Source of the DNA: Paralithodes platypus
Lineage: Eukaryota > Arthropoda > Malacostraca > Decapoda > Lithodidae
Reading direction: 5' to 3'
NCBI GenBank assembly: GCA_032716605.1
Contig: CM064501.1
Location: 22,621,008 to 22,685,007 of the forward strand
Length of the DNA: 64,000 bases
The stretch's first letter is position 1. The number at the start of each line of letters is the position of its first letter. Position numbers and translations under genes: made by a program. Of the stretch, positions 1-9,134 are shown piece after piece. The notes below the pieces were generated by a model, which did not search any database, was not told the DNA's origin, and saw nothing but the letters and a program-made list of their open reading frames with translations.

Positions 1-1
1 C

Positions 2-1627
2 AAACTATTTTTGGTTCCAAAAAGGGACAGTGTTCAGATGAGGCCGGTCGTAGACCTGTCTTATCTGAACCTTCACATTCACAACGAATCTTTCAGAATG
101 TTAACAGTTCACCAAATCAGGCTAACACTTCCGCCGGGAGGTTGGATGTGTTCACTAGACCTGACAGACGCCTATTGGCACGTCTCGGTCAACAAAAGAT
201 TTCAAAGGTTTTTGGCCTTACGGATCAGGCACCAAAATTTTGTATTTCAAAGGATGCCGTTCGGCTTGAACCTAGCACCTCGATTATTCACGAAATTAGT
301 CAGGCAAGCCCTGATGCCATTGTTAAAACAGGGGATCAGAGTGTTGTGGTACCTAGACGACTGGCTGGTGGTGGCAGAGACACAACAATTATGCGTCAAA
401 CATGTCAATATTATTTTAAATCATGTCAAAACTCTAGGCTTCAAGGTAAATCTGGTAAAGTCAAACCTTGTTCCCTCACGAGTAATTCAGTGGATAGGGC
501 TGGTCTGGGACACGGCCGCTCTCACTCTGAGTCAGAGTGTGGACAATCGCAACAGGTTTCGCAGGAAACTGTTCATGTTTCTTCACAGTCTGACTACGAC
601 GCGGAGGGTCTGGGAGTCTCTGGTAGGCTCTCTCAACTGGATTCAACTAACTGTCAAGTTGGGCCGGTTGAAAGTAAAACGATTAATATTGGAAGGCAAC
701 AAATATTTCCCGCTCTTACCGGCGGGAAAATTATGGCCCATCCCGAAATTAATCCACACCTTGCTAGCGGTCTGGGCAAAGAGGGAAACGTTGCACTCAA
801 TAATGTCATGGACCTCTCCTCCACCAACGGTATGGGTAGACACGGATGCGTCAGGCACAATAGGGTGGGGATTTCAGTCAAATCAGGGGCACCAGGGTCA
901 GGGGCTTTGGTCCCACTTAGAAATATCTCACATCAATGTCAAAGAATTACTAGTCCCCTTGTATTTCCTTCAGGCTCACGGTCCGGCGCTACGGGGCAAG
1001 TCGGTGGCCTTCAGAATGGACAATCTGAATGCAGTTCACTGTATTCAGAAACAAGGATCAACGAGGTCAAGGGGGTTGCTAAACATGTCGGAAGAGATTT
1101 TTACTCTCGCCAACAGACTAGACATTTACCTTCACGCATCTTATCTCCCAGGCGTAGCGAACGTCTGGGCAGACGCTCTGTCCCGGAGACAGAGCACGAC
1201 AGTAGAATGGGAGCTCAAGCAACCCATTTTCAACCTAATGATTGCAGAGCTCTCCCATCCACAAGTGGATCTATTTGCGTCCGAGGAGACTCACAAACTC
1301 CCTCTATACCTCACCCGCCGGGCGATAACGCCGGCAGGGGGGCCAGACGCCCTAGTGACAGACTGGAACAGATGGAGCTCCATCTATCTGTTTCCGCCGC
1401 CAGATGCGTCACTAATGTGCCACGTAGTGAACAAACTACGAGATTATCGAGGCTTAGTCTCGCTAATCGCGCCCCTGTGGCCAGCGCAATTGTGGTACCA
1501 GCAGTTGAAAACGTGGTGCTCGGACCCGGTATCGCTCCCGGTCGGGTATTTCCACTTAGACACGATTGGCAACCTAGCGACCTCGCTGACTTTTGCATTA
1601 TGGACATTCAGGAGGCCAAGTGGCTAG
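2..1627 (+). CDS. DIRS reverse transcriptase-RNase H, open at window edge
   Basis: This is a polymerase copying element RNA into DNA, fused to an RNase H. Counting from base 11, the RT shows a PKRD...RPVVDLSYLN opening, the block SLDLTDAYWHV (catalytic Asp near residue 50), MPFGLNLAPRLF near 82-93 and the YLDD box at 114-117. RNase H follows with WVDTDASG (Asp near 279), a KELL glutamate block near 315, a MDN block near 343 and ADALSR near 390. The tail after RNase H (PQVDLFAS onward) is typical of DIRS proteins as I recall them. The frame is already open at the first bases, so the true start is upstream of the window. No internal stop is present over about 540 codons. The last 28 bases overlap the recombinase start. 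Confidence 0.88.
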   Translation, partial: KLFLVPKRDSVQMRPVVDLSYLNLHIHNESFRMLTVHQIRLTLPPGGWMCSLDLTDAYWHVSVNKRFQRFLALRIRHQNFVFQRMPFGLNLAPRLFTKLVRQALMPLLKQGIRVLWYLDDWLVVAETQQLCVKHVNIILNHVKTLGFKVNLVKSNLVPSRVIQWIGLVWDTAALTLSQSVDNRNRFRRKLFMFLHSLTTTRRVWESLVGSLNWIQLTVKLGRLKVKRLILEGNKYFPLLPAGKLWPIPKLIHTLLAVWAKRETLHSIMSWTSPPPTVWVDTDASGTIGWGFQSNQGHQGQGLWSHLEISHINVKELLVPLYFLQAHGPALRGKSVAFRMDNLNAVHCIQKQGSTRSRGLLNMSEEIFTLANRLDIYLHASYLPGVANVWADALSRRQSTTVEWELKQPIFNLMIAELSHPQVDLFASEETHKLPLYLTRRAITPAGGPDALVTDWNRWSSIYLFPPPDASLMCHVVNKLRDYRGLVSLIAPLWPAQLWYQQLKTWCSDPVSLPVGYFHLDTIGNLATSLTFALWTFRRPSG

Positions 1628-3264
1628 CACCATACGGTAGAGATGTGACCAATAAATTAATCAATCAATATACTCAGTCTACGAAACGACAGTATCACTC
1701 ACATTGGCAAGCCTTTACTTCCTGGATCATCAGAACGGAACAGAATGTTCCGTCAGTGGCTTTAGTTTTCAATTATTTAAATTATCTGTTTGAGCAGAAA
1801 CATTTATCTGTGGTAACATTAAAAAATCACTTAACTGCGATTAGAGTGCCCTTTTTAGACCTTACAGGTCTCTCCATACCGGTGGCGGAAGAAACAGGTT
1901 TTATGAGAGCTTGTTTTAAACTTCGCCCACCTCCCCGTCAGCTCATGCCTACTTGGTCTCTCGACAAAGCTTTGTCTTTATTTCACTCTCGTCTGTACCA
2001 AAATACTGCAGACTTTGCATTACTCTTAAAAAAGGCGGTTTTCCTTATGGCTTTGGCCACCGGGAACAGAGTGTCTGAGCTGGCGGCGATGAGCAACACA
2101 CCTAATTGTCTTAGGTTTGGCAGACTTAATGAATGTATTTACATTGCACCTTCCCCAGGTTTTGTAGCCAAGAATGAGCACAGTGCACACGTGTTTTCTG
2201 AGTTCACGGTGCCGGCGTTAAAAAGGGGAAAGGTGCATCATAATCTATGTCCAGTGCAAGCTCTAACCAAATATTTGAGAGTAGCTCCTCTTAACCCGTT
2301 GAGACCCAGCGTCGCACGTGTTGCGTCGGCAGTCTTTGATCACCAACTCCCAGCGACGCATCACGTGCGTCCGACATATAAAAAACACTTACGTGGCTCG
2401 TAAGGTAGGAAATGCCGGGAGAATAGGAGGGGGAGGTACCGTAGTGTGTGGGTGAGCTGGGCCAGTAGGTGCGAGCGGGCCGAGACAGCCGCGCGGCTGG
2501 TGGTGGTGGGCTTAGTGGGGATAGTTTACACCCCTAGTTTACCGCCAATTTGAACCTTCATTACTCCGGTCGTATGGGAGCTAGAGGCTTGAGATTTATG
2601 TGAGATACTCCTTAGGATGTATGCCGTACAATGCCATACCCAGTTTTTACCCTAGTGCTCCCGGGCGGGTGGTCATGCGGGGGAGACGAACTATTGAAAC
2701 CCCCCCCCCCCGCCCCCCAAATGACCGAAATGAGTTTTTTTTTATTTGTGTGTTCATTTCTCACCATTCTCTTCCATTTTGGCTCAACACATTTTTTTGA
2801 AGCTCCCCAACCCCCCACCGGCCCCCCCCCAAAAAAAAAATGTCAGAGGTGATTTTTTTTTGTTTTTTTTTCATTTCTCATCCTTGTCTTCCATTTTAGC
2901 AAACAAAACAAAAAAGTGAAAATGGCTTGGGACGGGGGTGAACAAAATATTATAACTAGCCGGGGCTCAACGGGTTAACCCCCAAGGTGCTTTATGGGTA
3001 GCAAGTACGGGTAAACGCTTACTTAAACGACGATTAGCCTCTCTTCTGGTCGAAGTCATTAAAGAGAGTAATCCCGGCGTTGTGGGTAGGGCCCACGATT
3101 TACGCAAATGGGCAGCCTCTTTACGTTTCCTGAAAAAAAATTCAGTAGAAGATATCGCGTCCACTCAGTTGTGGGCGTCTAATCATACGTTTTTGTCTAG
3201 ATACTTATCAGTTGCTCTAGACAAACCTTCCTTACCATGTATAGCTTTAAGGCAGAGGGTCTAG
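1600..3264 (+). pseudogene. DIRS tyrosine recombinase split by a TTAA MITE
   Basis: This enzyme would join the DIRS circle to the genome by tyrosine recombination. The first exon-like part (1600-2294) starts at an ATG inside the end of the RT frame. It holds an N-terminal SAM-like core-binding region (STKRQYHSHW) and the first catalytic block, ATGNRVSEL, with the conserved Arg at about 2068. The rest lies at 2979-3264 and carries HDLRKW (His and second Arg) and the SRYLS tyrosine, ending at TAG 3262-3264. Between the parts sit a 680-bp element and one copy of its TTAA duplication. Deleting 2295-2978 keeps one continuous frame, so the gene looks otherwise intact. As it stands, the inserted DNA supplies about 36 foreign codons and then a stop at 2401-2403. 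Confidence 0.87.
2295..2974. mobile_element. TTAA-flanked MITE M1 (piggyBac-type) inside the recombinase gene
   Basis: This is a 680-bp element flanked by TTAA at 2291-2294 and 2975-2978. The ends are inverted repeats, CCCGTTGAGACCC on the left and GGGGCTCAACGGG on the right, matching at 12 of 13 positions. A TTAA duplication with CCC termini is the signature of the piggyBac superfamily. It has no transposase frame; the interior holds homopolymer runs of C, T and A near 2700-2880. The DIRS gene supplies the empty-site proof, because one TTAA restores its frame. Confidence 0.88.
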
Positions 3265-3830
3265 GTGGCCCTGCAGTCACTTTTGTTTATTTTCACAAGA
3301 GGGGAGGGGGGGGGGGGGGTGCAGTCAGTTGACATAGGACACCCTAGACCCCGCCGGAGTATGAGAGCTGTGATTTAATTTAAGGTTAATGTGATATGAA
3401 CATTTCTCAGTGAGAAATTGTGCTAGTACAATGTTAGTACAAAACAACGGAGTTGTTATAGTAGTTTTAGCTGCGAAAGCAGTCTAATGTTAGAACGGTG
3501 GAGATCCTTTGCAATTTCTCTCCACGATTATTTTGGTGTTTATTATGTGCACATATAAACTTATAACTTGTTATTTTTGTCACCACTCGTTGAGTGGGGT
3601 GCCTTTGTAACTACAGATCTGTGTTCAGAATCTTCAGGGTTACCCATTTTTTGTCAGGCAGGCTTCTTTGAAGCACGCACCTGCCTGAACCCCTTTTTCT
3701 TGTATTTTTTGGTCTACGCCATATTTAAATATATTTTTCAAAAGTAAGAATACTATGTGGTTGTTTTTATTATCTGCTTTTATAGAGTTATGATATGATT
3801 ACGAATGTCCCCCTCCAGTCTTAGAAATCA
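3265..3830 (+). other. DIRS-1 3' untranslated region
   Basis: This non-coding stretch lies between the recombinase stop and the internal complementary region. It holds a G-run at 3301-3319 and AT-rich sequence. I see no gene in it. Confidence 0.6.
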
Positions 3831-3937
3831 GGCATGTTCGTCAATGATGGAGGGGCCACTAATAAATTATAGGTTTGACTCCTGTAAGGAGATAAAGAAA
3901 ACCTAATATTTAGTAGTGGCCCCGTAATCATTGACGA
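3831..3937 (+). repeat. DIRS internal complementary region
   Basis: The left half (from GGCATGTTCGTCAATGATGG) matches the left terminus as seen in the second DIRS element at 14910-14948. The right half, 3867-3937, is the exact reverse complement of the right terminus 4290-4360. In known DIRS elements this region bridges both ends during formation of the circular DNA intermediate. Confidence 0.85.
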
Positions 3938-4360
3938 CTGGGGCCCTCCCGACCGTCCCCTTCCCATTCGTTGATGTATTAAGGATTTTGGTTTACTTGA
4001 TATGTCACTGAAGGAGGAATGACGCCTGAATCAGCGTCTGGTCAGAAATCCACACAAGTACATCCACGATATGATGGAAAGCTTATTAGATAGTTATTCT
4101 TATTTTCTTTTTGTTTTTATTTTTTACGAAGTTTTTTCGTAGTGAGAACCCAATTCATAATGACTGAAGCCATGAGTGAGGTCGCGTGCGCTCATGATGA
4201 AGGCTCCTCAGTTTTTAAATGCTCTGCGCGGTAGATTCAAACTACGGCGGATTAGTGTTTGAAGAGGATGCCTTATGTAATAGGCATGTTCGTCAATGAT
4301 TACGGGGCCACTACTAAATATTAGGTTTTCTTTATCTCCTTACAGGAGTCAAACCTATAA
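3938..4360 (+). repeat. DIRS-1 right terminal inverted repeat
   Basis: This is the terminal repeat of the element, ending near CAAACCTATAA. It contains the small palindrome ACGAAGTTTTTTCGT (4126-4140), which recurs in the left repeat of the opposite-strand DIRS copy at 14757-14771. It is non-coding. Confidence 0.75.
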
Positions 4361-4803
4361 TGAGGGTCACATTTATATCCCCTTCATACTTGATCTCGTC
4401 GACTTTTATTATTTTGGGGGCGACGAGGGAACCCAAAAGTGGATCTAAGGTCCGGATCACGAGGGATCGAAACTGGTTCCAGGTAAGCTCTGGCGTACAC
4501 TGTTTCATAATTTGGCGAAGAAAATCGTTCCAGGTAAGCTTATCAACATTTGGGAAACGGCTTCTCCCAACTGTATAATGTGCGAAAATGCAACGGCGAT
4601 TTTGTCGCGGTCATTTTGAAATGCCGCATCGTACACTGGCTTTATTATGTCTAAGTAAGTGGCGATATCATACGTGTTTACATCATACTTGGGAATGTGT
4701 GTGAGTAGCTGCCAATTTTGCGATGTTCCCATGCTTCTACTGTTCCAAACTTGCAGTGTAATGCAACCTTTTATCCGAATCAAGAACCACCGCTGCCGCC
4801 AAT
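4361..4803 (-). pseudogene. LTR-retroelement gag-like relic
   Basis: The minus strand carries a 92-codon frame (4783-4505) reading GTSQNWQLLTHIPKYD and AYLDIIKPVYDAAF-like helical sequence. It resembles the start of a Gypsy-type gag in character only, and I do not recognise it firmly. It lies directly next to an LTR-like end at 4804, with TTGGCGGCAGCGGTGG between, a possible tRNA primer-binding site on the minus strand. The other side is cut by the DIRS end at 4360. Bases 4450-4530 repeat the phrase TTCCAGGTAAGC twice. Confidence 0.4.
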
Positions 4804-7750
4804 GTTATGCCCTGTTTTTTACAGGATTAACTTGGGTAATGTGAGCTCTAAATGACTGGGTATATAAGGCTGCATGTACAATACAAGATATGAGGAATAG
4901 AGAACACAAAGAAACACATGGTAACAAGTTACACGATCACGTTTATTTATATACCACTGCAGAATACTCGTGCAAGACAATATAATAGAATGAACAACAC
5001 TAGCATAAGTAGATCTGGATGGAGCTTAGTCTCCCACTTCCAACGTTCAGGTATTAATCTTTTGATCACTGGCTTTAATTCAACAGGTTTATATACCGAA
5101 GACCATCAATGTTACTTATAGAATCATATTCACTGTTAGATTTATTACTGGTAGCTCTGGTGCACAAGTAGTAGTTCACAGACTAGATTAGACATGCGTA
5201 TTTTAGAGCACGGGAATTCTAGTAACCTCAGGGGGTACTGATCTAAGTTTTATATTCTTGTCTCAGAAATACATAGAACGCAAATCAGTGGGCGAACATT
5301 CAGATATCACTAGGGTTTCCTTCTAGGTAATAATATCTGGGTATATGGTTGATTACGAGAGTTAGTATCGCCTGTTAATTAATGAACACTGATACGCTTA
5401 GCACTTCCTAATTGAATGGTTATATGAATTATACTGGGGCAAAGAGATAGCCACTTCGTAGAAATATTAATAAGTGAATCTCTAAACAGCACTGTAACAA
5501 TGTAGTACTGATAAAGGGAATCTTGGGTAGTATCTGATGGGTCTGGTCCTGGTTATCTTGCGTCCATGATGTTGGGGGCTAACGACTGGTTCCGTGGCCG
5601 TCCATGGGGTCCATATGTGTGAAGTTTTCAAATACGTGGACAGGTCCTTCTATCCAAATCTGCCACGGAGTCTGCCGGCTCTGGAATCTCTCAACTCCGG
5701 AACAACACAAGGGCAGAGCTAGAGGTTAACTTCAGGGTAGTGACCACTGGTTGGTGTCTAGCTTTCAACTGATTTGACTGGGGGCGGGAGCTATGTTTAT
5801 AGGCTCGGTTCTGGACCCTGTAGACAGTAGGGATCTCGAGTCTTATGGACTTATTTGAGCTCTCAATAGATATGGGGACTAGGTAAGATGGTGATTACTG
5901 TTGTGGCACATGGCTATAGGAAGCCTTCATATTTTAATATAACTGAGCCTTAGTAAGAGGTACTATTTTGGCTATACTGGAAGTATTTAGGGGAGAGAGA
6001 CTGGATCTACTTTGCGAGGAGGATGGGGACAGCTGTGATAGGAGCGTCTCTCTTAGATTGTTCAATCTTCATTCTATGGTATAGCTGAGGTGCTAATTTA
6101 GTGATCAGAGTGTGCAAGAAAGGTAAATGGTTTATTGTGAGTTAATAGAGGTTAGTAAAGGTGTTAGTCATGCATGGTTAGTTCATTGATAGGAAGAATT
6201 CCTGTGCTACCTGGCAATGACTCAGAAGTCAAAACAGGGGCCAGGTATACCTCCGCGGGGGTGGGGGTCTCCCTCCTCGGGTGGGTAAAAAGGGGTAGCT
6301 GGACGCCCTCTCTCTGGGATAGTCGTCCGGCGGCTGTGGCTAGGGGCTTGCCATATCACCAGTGTTTGTAATAACCCTCTGTGTATGAGACAGATGTGGG
6401 TGTCCTTAATACCAAAACCGAAGGTGCCTTGGCTAGCTGGTTTTACTCGGCTGGTTGTTAATTGTAGGGTTTGCTAGATGTGGTGGAGACTGGGTTGCTA
6501 ACTCTGCCACATTTATCTGGAAGTATGGCAATAGAAGTTAGTTACTGGTGAGGCGGCTAGCCTCGCACCGACGACCATTGGGTGCAGGGTTGTGAATGGG
6601 TTGTAAGAGAATAGATGGCATGCAAGGGGTTAGTAAAGTTGTAATGTTGTTCTGGCCTACTAAGTGAAGGTAGGCTGGATAGGAGTATATATAAAAGGTT
6701 GGAGAGCGTTAGCAACGGAAAATTCAAGGATCTTCAAGAGGTATGAGAGAGAGGCTAGGTCGGACAAGAGTAGAGAAGCGCGGGGTCTTATAATGAGACG
6801 GGAGGAGTTCAGGGGGGCTATAGGGGAATTTGACCCTAAGGTCTCTGGGCGTGGGGGTGGCATTAGGCTGCAGTTGATATTGGAGTTTGAAAAGGCAGTG
6901 GAAGTACGTTAGCCAAATGCTACCGGGGAATGCAACTATTGGGTGGTATATGAGTCTGGAAAAGATAGAATTATGTGGTCAGTCCGAGGGGTTATGGATA
7001 CTATTAGTTGGCCCTGGGAACTGCGTTTTCTATGAAATATGTATACCAAACAAAGCGGCAGTTCGTAGGGGTACTTAGTTATTGTTTCGAGGTACTTATG
7101 ACAGATACTGGTAACAAGGTTATCTATACAATCTCTGGTTGGGGTAAGAGGTGTATGACACGAAGCAAATTGGCGTAGTGTGGACTGTGGATACGAAGGA
7201 GGCAAGTGGAAGACGTATGACAATTGTGGAAAAGTAAATGGAAAAAGGTGAACACAATGGCGGATAAAGATACTTAACCTAAGGATTGAATACATATATT
7301 TATGGGGCGATGGGTCTTCAGAAAGCTTAGCCTGGCAAGACAAGATGTTAGGGAATGTTAATATTAATACTTAAACTAAGGATTGCATACATCGATGAAC
7401 GACGACATTATAGTCGTTGTCCTAATAAGGTGATGAAACCTGGTTGATCTGTACTTGGCACAATACGACACAAGGACAGTGCCGCTATGTCGTATCAATA
7501 CTGGTGGCAGTTAATATTATAGAGACACTTAGTTACTAGAGGAACAATGCAAGGGGGCGACTGAGCACGGGTTACATATATCTATACTCGTCATGGGAAA
7601 TGATATACGAGGTCTAGGGACAGGCGTGGGTGTTTTAACTTCCAAGATATATAACATCTACTTCTCGGATGTAAGAACATACATAGATATAATTATGGCT
7701 GTCTGATGTGTTGGCATTGGCTCAACGTCGGGACAGGGCATGGGTGTTTT
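4804..7750 (-). repeat. Probable long LTR (decayed), right boundary uncertain
   Basis: The sequence starts TGTTATGCCCTGTTTTTTACAGG. A second start of the same kind, TGTTATGCCCTGATTTTATTC, lies at 21331, and the resemblance goes on for about 60 bases (GAGCTC, GACTGGGTATAT). A scattered second block, GGCCGTCCA then TGTGTGAAGT, occurs near 5600 and again near 23270. I infer a long LTR on the minus strand. There is no credible gene here. Short self-complementary stems occur, for example ATACGACA 7463-7470 with TGTCGTAT 7488-7495. Confidence 0.4.
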
Positions 7751-8009
7751 TAATATGAATGTATATTCCTGTTCATCATCTTTGTAGTTAGGAGTGTAGG
7801 ACACGAGGGGCTAGTGTACGTGAGGTGTGGAAAAATGGTCAGTTTAGAAGGGGTATCTAGGTGCGGCCTGGAGCTGCTTAGCCCTGCGGGCTTGCGCCTG
7901 TCTGAATTGGCTGGCTCGGTCAGCTGGTCCTTGCGTTCTGTGGACCTTTCCTTTGGGTGTTTCTGTGTGGTGTTCGTTCGTGGCTTCTGTGGTGGGCTTC
8001 TCGTTCTGG
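7751..8009. other. Unassigned stretch
   Basis: Both strands are open for 70-100 codons, but neither translation resembles a family I know, and the composition alone could explain the openness. It sits between the LTR-like block and a LINE fragment. Confidence 0.3.
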
Positions 8010-8700
8010 GGCATTTTACTAAATTCAAAATTCCTTGAGCATGCCTTTTCATAATTTTCTTTCAGATCACCAGTATGGCTTCCCTAAAATCCGCTCTACT
8101 GATGATCTCCCTTTCTACCTTACTAACTCTTGGTCATCCTCCTTCGGGACTTCAGTGAGACTCTTTCTATTGCGCTAGGCATATCAAAAGCCTTCAATAG
8201 AGTCTGGTTATTGTACACCCGCACAGCTTTTTGCTCTGTACAGGGGTATTATCCACCCATGTATCAAGTACTATTCACATGCGTGGGGAGGTTCCCCCAT
8301 ACCGCACTTCTTGAAAGGGTAGAGTCCAAAGCTATCCGTCTTATTAACTCACCACCTTACTAATTTCTTACAGTCTCTTTCTACATGCCAAAATGTTGCA
8401 TCTCTCTCCCATTTCTACCACTATTACAATAATCAGTGTTCTTCACAGATATTATATGTTTTTTAGTTTTTATATATATGCCAGTGCATACCCCCTATCC
8501 TTACGACGAGTTGGTGGCACTCACCTTTCAACACATTCCCACCCCTATTCTGTCCAACTATCTACCCCAAGAATAAATAGATTTTCCCAGTCTCTTTTAT
8601 TCAACAAGCAAACTCTGGAACTAACCCCCTCAATCTATATTTCCTTCAGTCTATGACTTGAACTATTTCCAATTTTGTGTGACCAACACTTGACCCCAAA
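8010..8700 (+). pseudogene. LINE-A fragment, internally deleted reverse transcriptase and C-terminus
   Basis: The DNA at 8010-8215 is a plus-strand copy of the RT segment found on the minus strand near 10720-10900. It reads as pieces of a QYGF...RSTDDL and SWSSSFG-type block and then SKAFNRVW, equivalent to the first catalytic RT block. After 8220 the sequence jumps to the RT thumb (YQVLFTCVGRFPHTALLERVE, then KAIRLINSPP). It then runs to the C-terminal region with SHPYSVQLSTPRINR near 8540. The catalytic YADD segment is deleted and several frameshifts are present. It is a dead, Jockey/X-element-like LINE remnant. Confidence 0.72.
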
Positions 8701-8955
8701 GTACCTTGAATTTGGCTTTCTGTCACTCTTTCGGCTTTGAAGGAGACTCATGTTACAGGCAGCTCTACCTTTAGTCTTTCATACATATAGAATACAAAAA
8801 AATTTGTAGAACACATTTTCCAGAGTACACATACAAGGGATTTTGACAACTATCTCACACAACTCGGGTTGAATGAATGTAATTTAATATTCCTCCAAGT
8901 AAGCACGAGGCTACATTAACATGAAGTAGGCTATATCTCACAAATACATGTGAGT
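8701..8955 (+). other. LINE-A 3' flank, no gene
   Basis: AT-rich non-coding sequence follows the LINE-A C-terminus. It may be its 3' untranslated region. No gene is seen. Confidence 0.4.
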
Positions 8956-8969
8956 TACATTATTTACCC

Positions 8970-9125
8970 TCACCCACGATCGAACCAGGGACAGTCAGGA
9001 CGAGAGTCCATGCTGAAACCCACTCCTATATATAAATAGGATATGGGTAACTATTTTTTATCACGCTGTGGTGGAATGGGTTAAAGCATGGATTCCCATC
9101 CTGACTATCCGTGGCTCGATCCTGG
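8970..9125. repeat. Inverted pair of tRNA-like SINE heads
   Basis: The plus strand at 9064-9125 reads as a tRNA-like head with GTGGAATGGGTTAAAGCA (box A-like) and GGCTCGATCCT (box B-like, 9113-9123). The minus strand at 9024-8970 reads as a diverged copy with GGTTCGATCGT (box B). They point away from each other across about 40 bases of AT-rich DNA. They are probably tRNA-derived SINE heads, not functional tRNA genes, because no complete cloverleaf with acceptor stem is evident. Confidence 0.5.
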
Positions 9126-9134
9126 TTATAAGGT

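Larger units (their letters stand above)
1..4360 (+). mobile_element. DIRS-type tyrosine-recombinase retrotransposon, 3' part (DIRS-1)
   Basis: The element runs in from the left window edge. It carries an RT-RNase H gene overlapping a tyrosine recombinase gene, then an untranslated tail, an internal complementary region (3831-3937) and a right terminal repeat. Bases 4290-4360 are an exact 71-base reverse complement of 3867-3937, which fixes the right end at about 4360. Overlapping pol genes followed by an internal region complementary to the termini is the diagnostic DIRS layout; these elements use a recombinase instead of a DDE integrase. Gag and the left terminus lie outside the window. The copy is dead because a MITE splits the recombinase gene. 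Confidence 0.9.

Noticed and set aside
142..1599. Long plus-strand frame overlapping the DIRS RT
   Set aside because: It is the shifted-frame shadow of the RT-RNase H. Only its part from 1600 has recombinase motifs.
7814..8038. Plus-strand frame rich in Leu/Gly/Cys
   Set aside because: The opposite strand is equally open and neither matches a family. It runs into LINE-A sequence at its end.
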